NCBI GenBank assembly: GCA_951813515.1
Contig: OX638346.1
Coordinates: 1-64,000, forward strand
Reading direction: 5' to 3'
DNA length: 64,000 bases
From: an uncultured Pseudomonadales bacterium
Lineage (GTDB): Bacteria; Pseudomonadota; Gammaproteobacteria; Pseudomonadales; Azotimanducaceae
The notes beneath the pieces are model-generated. The model was not told the origin of the DNA. It saw only the letters and a list, made by a program, of their open reading frames with translations, and ran no database searches. Position numbers and translations under genes: made by a program. Shown here piece after piece: positions 16,587 through 24,448 of this stretch. How positions within the stretch are numbered: the first letter of the stretch is position 1; each line of letters begins with the position of its first letter.

Positions 16587-17246
16587 CTACAGGTAGTTGT
16601 ATCCGATATCTCTGCACGCCCCACGAATGGGATCGATAAGCAATGCGTCGATCAGCGCACGGTGCAAGACCGGCGTCTGGGAGAATGGCGAAGCAGGCAG
16701 TACGCGTTCATAAAGGGCGATCACAGGGCGATTGGTGAGGGACGAAGGGTAATAGACGCCGTCGATATCCCCGTAGCATGCATAGAAGGCGCGAGACCAG
16801 TTTTGGGCGTATGTCCTCGGTCCGCTGACGAGTTTCATCGAACCGCCTGCGCGCGCGCAAAAGGTCGCCGTCAGATCGAGCAATCGGACATCGCGAACGA
16901 ACATGGAGGATACAAGCCATGGCTGGTTTCGATATCGGTCGACGAGTCGGCCCACTTGGAACACCTCCGCCAACGCCGTGGGAACGTCGCGGGCCAGGTA
17001 GATGATGCCCCGCTCCTGTATGAAGGGTTGGCCGGCGGCGTCCGGTTCATGGTGATCGAATCGGGCACCGGTCGGACCGAAGTATCGCAGCGAGTTCCAG
17101 GTCGACGCGTACGGACCGCCCCGGAAATACACTCGATGGACGGTCATCCCGGCCGAAACCGTGAAAATGGGCGGCACCAGTCGCCGCAGGAGTTGTCGAT
17201 CTGGCGAAGGGGGCAGTTTTGTCCCACGTTTTGGAGAAAGGGTCAC
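16587..17246 (-). CDS. RES-domain toxin (NAD+ phosphorylase/hydrolase family)
   Basis: A protein of 219 residues with the RES domain pattern: VHRVYF (Arg38), IIYLARDVPTALAEVF (Tyr83, Glu94), and a serine-containing YYPSSL segment near 163. RES toxins of type II systems degrade NAD+ by phosphorolysis or hydrolysis and arrest growth. The protein is longer than minimal RES toxins because of an N-terminal lead of about 30 residues. It is encoded 99 bases downstream of the antitoxin-like gene on the same strand, the common antitoxin-first order. Enzymatic activity is inferred from family. Confidence 0.82.
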   Translation of the reverse strand: MTLSPKRGTKLPPSPDRQLLRRLVPPIFTVSAGMTVHRVYFRGGPYASTWNSLRYFGPTGARFDHHEPDAAGQPFIQERGIIYLARDVPTALAEVFQVGRLVDRYRNQPWLVSSMFVRDVRLLDLTATFCARAGGSMKLVSGPRTYAQNWSRAFYACYGDIDGVYYPSSLTNRPVIALYERVLPASPFSQTPVLHRALIDALLIDPIRGACRDIGYNYL

Positions 17247-17345
17247 GGCGTCGGTGCGCGAATTTGTTCAAGCATGCGGCGTGTTGAAGGCCCGTATTTT
17301 GATTATCGGCCCACGACAGATGACTTACGAGACGCGACGGCGACG

Positions 17346-17927
17346 CTATAGATCGGCCGCAATCAGCAGGAGCCTGTTCATTTCGTACCCCGCATTGAGC
17401 CAATCGAGCGGCGACACGATTCGCTCTACATCACCGTCCACGAATAAACCAGGATTGGGCGAGTGATACCAGTTGTAGACCGCCACCGGATGCGCGCTTG
17501 GGTTGAGGACCCTGTTGACGCTTGCGATGTTTGGTACCAGACCCTCGGCCGAGAACTGGAAATCCGGTATGTGTCGCGTGCCGTCCAGCAGGAAACTGTA
17601 GAGCGAACGATCACCGACCATCTGACGAATGCGGCTCGTCGCCACGCCCAGCCGCTCGCTCGCGTTCCTGCTGGAAAGGCTGCGCACGACGATTGCTGCG
17701 TACCTGGCCACCGTATCGGCCAGGGGATCAGAACCGGACTCTCGATCGAGGCGCAGACCTCCTTCCAGCAGTACGCGTTGTTCTGCCTCGGTCAATCCAC
17801 TCGCCGCAGGTTCATAGGCCGTCGGCGCCATGCCCCGAAGAACGGCGTCCAGCGCTTCATTCAACGTTTCCGGCGTTTCCTCCAGACCCCGGCTGGTCAT
17901 GAACCCCATCGTTACCCGTTCTGTCAT
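17346..17927 (-). CDS. Xre/MbcA/ParS-type antitoxin paired with RES toxin
   Basis: A protein of 193 residues. The centre (about 90-125) looks like a helix-turn-helix (SSRNASERLGVATSRIRQMV). The C-terminus resembles the toxin-binding domain of RES-Xre antitoxins: a W..SPNPGLF segment, then VSPLDWLNAG near the end. In that family this domain plugs the RES active site while the N-terminal part binds operator DNA. The start at 17927 has an AAGG ribosome site about eight bases upstream. Inverted repeats at 17947-17971 lie immediately upstream and could be the autoregulatory operator. Similarity is moderate, so the family is inferred partly from context. Confidence 0.65.
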   Translation of the reverse strand: MTERVTMGFMTSRGLEETPETLNEALDAVLRGMAPTAYEPAASGLTEAEQRVLLEGGLRLDRESGSDPLADTVARYAAIVVRSLSSRNASERLGVATSRIRQMVGDRSLYSFLLDGTRHIPDFQFSAEGLVPNIASVNRVLNPSAHPVAVYNWYHSPNPGLFVDGDVERIVSPLDWLNAGYEMNRLLLIAADL

Positions 17928-17946
17928 CGTAGAACCTTACTCGTCA

Positions 17947-17971
17947 TAACGACGTTAATACGCGTTAGTAT
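17947..17971. promoter_or_regulatory. Inverted repeats upstream of RES antitoxin (candidate operator)
   Basis: TAACG-A-CGTTA at 17947-17957 is a perfect inverted repeat. It is followed at once by ATAC...GTAT at 17958-17971. Both lie 20-45 bases upstream of the antitoxin start on its template side, where toxin-antitoxin operators normally sit. No known consensus was matched. Confidence 0.4.
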
Positions 17972-18371
17972 AGTGTCGCTGGCGTGATCGTCAATGCTGC
18001 GCAATTGCCTTGTGAATCAGACGCGCGTTGCGCCGTCTCGACGCGAAAGCGTGATGGTCCACGCCCGACAATCCCGACATCCGTTCGTCCGGATTCCGCG
18101 CTGCACGAAAACACTCCGCGCTTCCCGGGAGACAACGCTTCCGAATGTGTCGGAATTGCTTCAAGTTCTGTCGGAATATTGCTCGAATTTGCGTGCGAAA
18201 ACGCTTCGTGGGGTGTAATGTTCGGCGCAACCGCGCTGTCATCCCGTGAAATTTGGGTGAAGCCGAGTTCGAGGGGAAAGACACGACGGTAAACTGCGTT
18301 GACGTCGTCCGGCCAAACATGTCGGCGACCGAACGTTGCCCCACACAATGGGAGCGACAAGGAGGGAAACA
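17972..18371. promoter_or_regulatory. 400-base intergenic region before TonB-dependent receptor
   Basis: No convincing coding frame is seen between the antitoxin promoter and the receptor; short open frames here have no recognisable protein. A direct repeat TGTCGGAATTGCT / TGTCGGAATATTGCT occurs at 18148 and 18169, a 21-base offset (two helical turns), which could bind a regulator of the receptor operon. An AAGGAGGG ribosome site ends at 18366. Confidence 0.4.
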
Positions 18372-21300
18372 GTGGACGCAACCGAAAACCAGCAAACACC
18401 GTGGATGCACAACGTGGTCCGCGTCGTTCTATCAGGCTGCCTGATCGCCTTTTCGCCGCAAATTCTTGCGCAGGAAGACGAAGGTGCCGAAGCGGCCGAG
18501 GAAGAAGAGGCCCCCACTATCGAAGTCGAAGAGGTGGTGCCCACAGCCGAAGACGAGGAGCCGATGGCCGACGAACTCGTTGTCGTCACCGGCTCGCGGC
18601 TGAAACGCGACACCTATTCCAGCATCGCGCCGCTGCAGATCATCACGGCAGAAACGTCGCGTGAAGCCGGCCTGATCGACGCAGGTGACATCCTGCGCGA
18701 ATCGACCGCATCGGGCGGCAACCAAGTCGACCTTACGTTCCAGGGTTACGTGCTCGACAACGGTCCCGGCTCCACCGAGGTTAGCCTTCGAGGCCTGGGC
18801 GGCAACCGCACCCTGATTCTGATCAACGGCCGCCGCATGTCGCCCGCCGGTCTCGAGGGCGCGCCGGTCAGTCCTGACGTCGGACTCATTCCTGGTTCAC
18901 TCGCCGCACAGTACGACATACTGCTCGACGGCGCATCGTCGGTCTACGGTTCCGATGCCATCGGCGGCGTCGCCAACGTCATCCTGCGCAACGACTTCGA
19001 TGGCTTCGAGATCGACGTGACCCCGACGGTTTACAAGCACGACGGCGGGGGATCCTCTGTCGCGACGCTGACCTGGGGCAAGAATTTTGACCGCGGTTTT
19101 GTCGGTTCTGCCGTCGAATGGAGAAACCTGGAACCCATTACTCTTGCCGATCGCCCATGGACCGCGGGTTGCAGTCAACACGAAGAAATCGACCAATCCG
19201 GGCAGAGGCGCCAACAGGAGGTGTTCTACTCCACCGTGTACGGCATGGATTGGGACGATTGTGCTCTCGGCTCCCTCGCAAGACGGGTCAGTGTTCCCCG
19301 TGCAGGGAGCATTTACTACACGCCGGGCTATAGCAACGGAGGTTGGCCGAACTTCTCGGAGTCGTCCCTGTACGGCTCGATCGGCGTCGACGGCGACGGC
19401 GACGGCAGGACGGACGTCTCCTTCCGGAACCACGACATCAACGGCCGGGAGCAGTTCGCACACCTTCGCCCCGACGTATCGCAGACCTCCGTCATGGCCT
19501 ACGGCGAGTACACGCTCGAGGGCGACATGAACCTCACGCCGTTCTTCGAGTTTCTCCACGTCAAGCGCGACTTCTGGAGCGATTCCGGCGCGTTTCAACT
19601 GTTTCCGCGAGTACCCGCGCGAAACCCGTTCAACATCTGCAACCCCGAAGCCGAGAACGGCGTCGACTGCGGGCTCGCCTGGAATGCCCTCATGACCAAC
19701 CCGAACTTTGTAAGTCAGTTCAGCGCCAATTTCGCCGGCTTGTGCGCCGGCAGGTACGGGCTTCCTCAGTCACTCTGCACGCCCACGGTGCTCAACCCGA
19801 TCTTCGGTCTGATCAGCCCCCCGCTGGGGCCACAGCCCACTCTGCCTATCGTCTCCGTGCGCGGCGACCGCACCCAGTCCTTCGCTGAAATCGCCTACAC
19901 CCGAATGGTGGGAGGTGTTGAGGGCGACCTGCCGTGGTTGGATTTCGGTAGCCTCAGCAACTGGAGTTTCGACTTCGGCATCGTGCATTCCACGTCGGAC
20001 GGCACGAACAGGCGACCCGGCATCCGGGAGGACCGGCTCGAGTTGTCTCTAGGGTGGTATTCGACAACCAATACGCCTTGCGAAAACGACTTGGGAGTGG
20101 AACTCGCATCCGATGCCGCAGCGGGTTGCGTCCCCGTCAACATGTTCGCGCCGTCCCTGTATCCTGAGAGCGTCGTCGGCCATTTCGCCACCGCCGAGGA
20201 GCGAAATTACCTCTTCGACGACCGCGACTTCGAGACCGTCTACAACCAGACGCTGGTCTCCTTTTACATGACCGGCAACGTGTTCCAGCTCCCCTCCGAC
20301 TGGATCGTGGGGGGGATCGGTATCGAGTACCGCCTGGATGACCTCGATTCGATTCCGGACAACGTCGCCCGCGACGGGCTCTTCTTCGGTTACTTTGCCG
20401 ACGGCGGTGCCATCGGCGACAAGTACACCCGGGAGTTCTTCGGCGAACTGGAGATCCCGGTGATCGCGGGGCAGCCCGCCGCAGAGGAACTGGTGTTCAA
20501 CGTCTCCGCGCGATACACGGATGACGAGTTCTACGGCGGCGCCTGGACGCACTCCTACAAGATGGCGTACCGACCCGTCAATTCGCTGCTGTTCCGCGCC
20601 ACCACCGGCACGTCCTACCGCGCGCCGAACCTGCGGGAACTCTTCATCGTTCCGCAGACCGGGTTTCTCAACGTCTACGACCCGTGCCTGATTCCAGGCA
20701 ATGCCCTGAATGAGTTGAACAACGAATATATTCCGGAGAACGACTCCCGCGAGCAGATCGTACTAGACAACTGCCGGGCGAACGGCGTCGATCCGACAGT
20801 GGCCCACAACAACGGGTTCAACACCTACAGCGTGGAAGTCGGGGCGGGCGGTTATACAGGCCTCGACGAAGAGGGCTCGGAGTCCCTGTCCGCAGGCTTC
20901 GCCTTCGAACAACCGTTCACCAACGCCTTCGACCTGTCCATCGGCATGAACTACTACGAGATCGAGGTGACGGATTCGATCATCGAGCCATCGCCGGGCT
21001 ACATCGTCTACGACTGTTACAACTCGCCGAACAACGTCAGTTCGTTCTGCGATCGCATCCAGCGCGAATCGGATCCCGTGGAGCCGTTCATGGACTTCAT
21101 CGACCGGAGCTTCATAAATCGCGACAGTGAAATCCACCGTGGCGTGGACCTGAACGTCGCCTACGATGATTCCTGGACGATCTTCGGGCGGGCCATCGAT
21201 GTCTCCGTCGACCTCAACATGCACCGTCAGATCGAAGCTTCGGACCTCTTCACCAACGAACAGGGAGTCGAGGATTTCGACGACGACGCCAGGGAGTGGG

Positions 21301-21716
21301 GCTACAACGAACTGACCGGACAGTTAATCGTCCGCGCCGACTACGGCAAGTGGAGATTCGCGTGGACCACGATCTACCTCGGCAGCGTCGCCCAAGACCC
21401 CGACTTTCTCGACGACTGGGAAGACGCCATCGTTGGATTGTCCGATACCTGCTTCGGGCCGCCGGATGACCTCCTGTGCCGGGACGTGGGTTTCGCCGAA
21501 GAGTACTTCATGCACAGCATCTCCCTCCGTCGGAGGGGCGACGCGTGGCAGATCCGCGGCGGTATCCGCAACGTGTTCGACGAGGCGCCGCCGAGGGTCG
21601 ACGGCGACGAGGTCCTGTCCGTGAACAACGCGCCGATCGGCTATGGTTATGATTACCTCGGCAAAGGGTACTTCCTGAACGTCAGGTACCTGCTTGGAGG
21701 GGTGGGCTCTCTATAA
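18372..21716 (+). CDS. TonB-dependent outer-membrane receptor
   Basis: A protein of 1114 residues starting at the GTG at 18372, which is preceded by AAGGAGGG with five-base spacing. A signal peptide ends near ILAQ and is followed by an acidic linker. The plug domain starts near DELVVVTGSRLKRDTYSS and contains DILRESTASGGNQ, VSLRGLGGNRTLILINGRRM and DGASSVYGSDAIGGVANVIL, all typical plug blocks. The remaining roughly 850 residues form the beta-barrel, with a C-terminal strand ending in hydrophobic residues. The long extracellular loops and the S9 peptidase encoded nine bases downstream resemble Xanthomonas/Caulobacter-type peptide or plant-compound receptors. A peptide ligand is an inference. 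Confidence 0.93.
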   Translation: MDATENQQTPWMHNVVRVVLSGCLIAFSPQILAQEDEGAEAAEEEEAPTIEVEEVVPTAEDEEPMADELVVVTGSRLKRDTYSSIAPLQIITAETSREAGLIDAGDILRESTASGGNQVDLTFQGYVLDNGPGSTEVSLRGLGGNRTLILINGRRMSPAGLEGAPVSPDVGLIPGSLAAQYDILLDGASSVYGSDAIGGVANVILRNDFDGFEIDVTPTVYKHDGGGSSVATLTWGKNFDRGFVGSAVEWRNLEPITLADRPWTAGCSQHEEIDQSGQRRQQEVFYSTVYGMDWDDCALGSLARRVSVPRAGSIYYTPGYSNGGWPNFSESSLYGSIGVDGDGDGRTDVSFRNHDINGREQFAHLRPDVSQTSVMAYGEYTLEGDMNLTPFFEFLHVKRDFWSDSGAFQLFPRVPARNPFNICNPEAENGVDCGLAWNALMTNPNFVSQFSANFAGLCAGRYGLPQSLCTPTVLNPIFGLISPPLGPQPTLPIVSVRGDRTQSFAEIAYTRMVGGVEGDLPWLDFGSLSNWSFDFGIVHSTSDGTNRRPGIREDRLELSLGWYSTTNTPCENDLGVELASDAAAGCVPVNMFAPSLYPESVVGHFATAEERNYLFDDRDFETVYNQTLVSFYMTGNVFQLPSDWIVGGIGIEYRLDDLDSIPDNVARDGLFFGYFADGGAIGDKYTREFFGELEIPVIAGQPAAEELVFNVSARYTDDEFYGGAWTHSYKMAYRPVNSLLFRATTGTSYRAPNLRELFIVPQTGFLNVYDPCLIPGNALNELNNEYIPENDSREQIVLDNCRANGVDPTVAHNNGFNTYSVEVGAGGYTGLDEEGSESLSAGFAFEQPFTNAFDLSIGMNYYEIEVTDSIIEPSPGYIVYDCYNSPNNVSSFCDRIQRESDPVEPFMDFIDRSFINRDSEIHRGVDLNVAYDDSWTIFGRAIDVSVDLNMHRQIEASDLFTNEQGVEDFDDDAREWGYNELTGQLIVRADYGKWRFAWTTIYLGSVAQDPDFLDDWEDAIVGLSDTCFGPPDDLLCRDVGFAEEYFMHSISLRRRGDAWQIRGGIRNVFDEAPPRVDGDEVLSVNNAPIGYGYDYLGKGYFLNVRYLLGGVGSL

Positions 21717-21760
21717 GGGCACGCATGGAGCGCTTCGTTGTAGTTGGAGGACAGAAAGCG

Positions 21761-23755
21761 ATGATGGAAGGGAAGCGCGCGGTCGGCATGCGTAACACGC
21801 TCACCGCCGCGCTATGCCTCGGCAGCCTGGTGGTCGGCGCCTCCGAAGCGCCGCCGGAACCCTATCCGCTCGAAAACTGGGCACTACGCGCAACCATCAG
21901 CAACGTCTCGCTATCCAGGGACGGCACCTACATGGGGGCGATGCGGATTCCGACGCGCGGGGCCAACCCGATCATCGAGGTGTACGAGGCGGCCGATCTC
22001 TCCAAGGAGCCGTTCCGGCTCGACGCGGACCCCATGGAGATCGTCCAGTACGACTGGGTGAGCGACGAAGCGCTGGTTTTCATATTGCGCCAGAAGGTCC
22101 GCGACAGGATCGAGGGCTTCAACCAAGGCGTCTACGAGTTCAAGTTCGCGATCCTTGACGTGCCGAAGAAAAAGACGACCGAACTGGGCAACCGCAATAT
22201 TCAGGTGGCCCACGTCCTTCCCGACGAACCGGACAAGATCATCATCGAGTACTTTCCGACGGACACCCAGGGTCCGGGCGCAAGGTCGAAGGACGCGTAC
22301 CGGTCCCGCTCCTACCACATCATGGACCTCAAGACCGGAAAGACAACCTTACTCATTCGCGGCAGGCCCACAACCGGGCGCATCTTCTTCGATGCGGAGG
22401 GGAAACCCCGGTTTACCCAGGGCTTCGACAGGAACGCGCAGTCCTTTGTCTGGTACACGCGCCGGCCCGGCACGTCGGGCTGGGAGGAGGTGCATCGCCA
22501 GCACGAGGACGAGTTCGGGTTCTTCGGGATCGACGGCGTCGACGACATGGAAGCCGACAGCATCCTCGTGACGGCCCTGAACGGCGAGGATACCTACGGG
22601 TTGTGGTCCCTCGACCTCAACACCAAGGCCATGGAGCCGATCTACCGCCGCTCTGACGTGGACATCCTTGGCGTTCGCCGACACAGCAACCGATGGACTC
22701 ATATGGGCAAGGTCACCGGGGTCGTTTATTTCAAGGACAAGTACCACGTCGAGTACTTCGAAGATGCCGATTCCGCGCTCGAGGCCGCGACCTACGCGCA
22801 ACTCGAGAGCATCGTTCCCTACGCGCACTACGTGCGGATCGTCAGCCGTTCCCGCGACGGCGCGACGATGGTCGTGACCAACAACGGACCGAGAGACCCG
22901 GGCACCTACTACCTGCTGAAGGACGGCAAGTTCCAACCCATCGGTAGCCGCAAGCCCCTTCTCCGCGGCGAGGATCTCGCGGACCTCAAGCGCATCGAGT
23001 ACAAGTCCCGGGATGGCCTGACGATTCCCGGCTTCATCACCGTTCCGCAGGGCGAACCGCCGTTCCCCCTCGTGGTCATGCCGCACGGCGGCCCGTTCGT
23101 GCACGAGACCATCCTGTTCGACGAATGGGCGCAGCTGCTGGCCAACAACGGATATCTCGTGCTGCAGCCGCAATATCGCGGCTCCCAGGGCTACGGGATG
23201 GAGTTCTACACCGCCGCGTTCAAGGAAGGCGGCGAAGGCGGCTACGCCATGCAGGACGACAAGGACGACGGCGCCCTGTACCTGGTCAAGGAGGGGTTGG
23301 CAGACCCGGACCGGATGGCCATGTTCGGCTGGTCCTACGGGGGCTACGCCGCGCTGGTCGCCGCAGCGCGCACCCCGCAGATCTACCAGTGCACGGTCGC
23401 GGGTGCTGCGGTCGCGGACCGGATGATGCAGGTCAACTACTTCCGCGACAACATCGATGGCGCCGAAGGCCTCGCCTTTGTGAATACATGGCTCAGGAGC
23501 ATGTCACCCATCGAAGACGTGGAGAAGGTGAACGTACCGATGCTGATCGTCCACGGCGACGTCGACCAGCGTGTGCCGGTGGACCACGCGAACAAGTACC
23601 TGAAGGAACTGGACAAGCACGGCAAGTCGTACAAGTACGTGGAACTGGAAGGCGCCGATCACTTCTCGAACACGCTCTTCTACGACCACAAGATCACGTT
23701 CTACACCGCGCTGATCGAATACCTGAAGAACGACTGCGGGCCAGAAGGACTGTAG
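21761..23755 (+). CDS. S9 prolyl-oligopeptidase family peptidase
   Basis: A protein of 664 residues from the ATG at 21761, chosen because GGAGG lies ten bases upstream; an ATG at 21725 is also in frame. A signal-like N-terminus (LTAALCLGSLVVGAS) indicates export. The N-terminal half has beta-propeller-like repeats. The C-terminal alpha/beta hydrolase domain holds the nucleophile in GWSYGG (about Ser525), the aspartate in HGDVDQRVP near 605-615 and the histidine in GADHFS near 640. The family cleaves short peptides, often at proline or as acylaminoacyl/dipeptidyl peptidases. Co-expression with the upstream receptor fits peptide scavenging. Confidence 0.9.
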   Translation: MMEGKRAVGMRNTLTAALCLGSLVVGASEAPPEPYPLENWALRATISNVSLSRDGTYMGAMRIPTRGANPIIEVYEAADLSKEPFRLDADPMEIVQYDWVSDEALVFILRQKVRDRIEGFNQGVYEFKFAILDVPKKKTTELGNRNIQVAHVLPDEPDKIIIEYFPTDTQGPGARSKDAYRSRSYHIMDLKTGKTTLLIRGRPTTGRIFFDAEGKPRFTQGFDRNAQSFVWYTRRPGTSGWEEVHRQHEDEFGFFGIDGVDDMEADSILVTALNGEDTYGLWSLDLNTKAMEPIYRRSDVDILGVRRHSNRWTHMGKVTGVVYFKDKYHVEYFEDADSALEAATYAQLESIVPYAHYVRIVSRSRDGATMVVTNNGPRDPGTYYLLKDGKFQPIGSRKPLLRGEDLADLKRIEYKSRDGLTIPGFITVPQGEPPFPLVVMPHGGPFVHETILFDEWAQLLANNGYLVLQPQYRGSQGYGMEFYTAAFKEGGEGGYAMQDDKDDGALYLVKEGLADPDRMAMFGWSYGGYAALVAAARTPQIYQCTVAGAAVADRMMQVNYFRDNIDGAEGLAFVNTWLRSMSPIEDVEKVNVPMLIVHGDVDQRVPVDHANKYLKELDKHGKSYKYVELEGADHFSNTLFYDHKITFYTALIEYLKNDCGPEGL

Positions 23756-23774
23756 CGACCGCGCGCGGCGGGCT

Positions 23775-24266
23775 CTATTCCGGCAAGTCCTCCCTCATTG
23801 CCCGAAGTATTTCGAGCATGTAGCTGTCCTTGGCGCGCGCAGTTTTCTGCTTGACCTCGATGAGGGTGTCGAGGTCCAGAATTCTGACACTGACATCCCG
23901 ATCCAGCTGTACGCCTTGCGATCTGCTCCACAGCGTTGGGTAGTCGTCGTCCTCGCCGATCGAACCCAGCACGTCCAACGGACCGAAGCTTGTTAGCAGG
24001 AGATGATGACCCGACTTCGCCAGTGCTTCCCTGGCGGGGCTGACGTGTCGGGGCAGATGTTCGCGATAGTGCGCATCCAGTTCTCCCAACGCGCTTGCGA
24101 GCCGGTCCAGGTTCTCTCGTGTTCTGGAGTGAACGATGTCGAGATCGAAGGTCGCGACCGGCGCACCGAGCAGCACCGCGCAAACACCGCCGACAACGAT
24201 GAACTCAACCTCGTGGCGCGCGAGCACACCCAGGATGGCGGAAAAGTCAGCTCCGTTTTCTGCCAT
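23775..24266 (-). CDS. Nucleotidyltransferase-fold protein
   Basis: A protein of 163 residues whose N-terminus fits the minimal nucleotidyltransferase fold: EFIVVGGVCAVLLGAPVAT followed by FDLDIV, where the GG and the D-x-D are the nucleotide and metal sites. The C-terminal part (LDLDTLIEVKQKTARAKD) is typical of uncharacterised nucleotidyltransferase-like proteins. It overlaps the small upstream gene by 20 bases on the same strand, so the two are translationally linked. Such pairs can be toxin-antitoxin modules that transfer nucleotides to RNA or protein, but activity is not shown here. An AbiEii-type role is an alternative. Confidence 0.68.
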   Translation of the reverse strand: MAENGADFSAILGVLARHEVEFIVVGGVCAVLLGAPVATFDLDIVHSRTRENLDRLASALGELDAHYREHLPRHVSPAREALAKSGHHLLLTSFGPLDVLGSIGEDDDYPTLWSRSQGVQLDRDVSVRILDLDTLIEVKQKTARAKDSYMLEILRAMREDLPE

Positions 24267-24414
24267 TCCGAAGGTTCAGGAGGGCGTTCGCGTTGCTCTG
24301 CAGAATCTGAAGGCGTTCTTCCGGAGTCTTTGATGCCATCCATCGGAGCATCGTCAAGTCAACTCCCGATTGCGAATGGGAGCGCTGCCGGGTCGTCGAT
24401 TTGCTACCGTTCAT
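24247..24414 (-). CDS. Small protein overlapping the nucleotidyltransferase gene
   Basis: A protein of 55 residues from the ATG at 24414, too short for default gene finding. The central GVDLTMLRWMASKTPEERL and LQILQSNANALLNLR form two amphipathic helices. The MLRWM...TPEERL...LQ pattern is one I recognise from small proteins encoded just upstream of nucleotidyltransferase-like genes. It ends in a basic GRKRS tail and overlaps the next gene by 20 bases. It is probably a partner or regulator of the 23775-24266 product; function is unknown. Confidence 0.6.
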   Translation of the reverse strand: MNGSKSTTRQRSHSQSGVDLTMLRWMASKTPEERLQILQSNANALLNLRNGRKRS

Positions 24415-24448
24415 GCGTGCATTATAGAAGCCTGACCAACTGATCCCA

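Noticed and set aside
18336..18371. ATG start of the TonB receptor at 18336
   Set aside because: No ribosome site precedes it, whereas AAGGAGGG stands five bases before the GTG at 18372.
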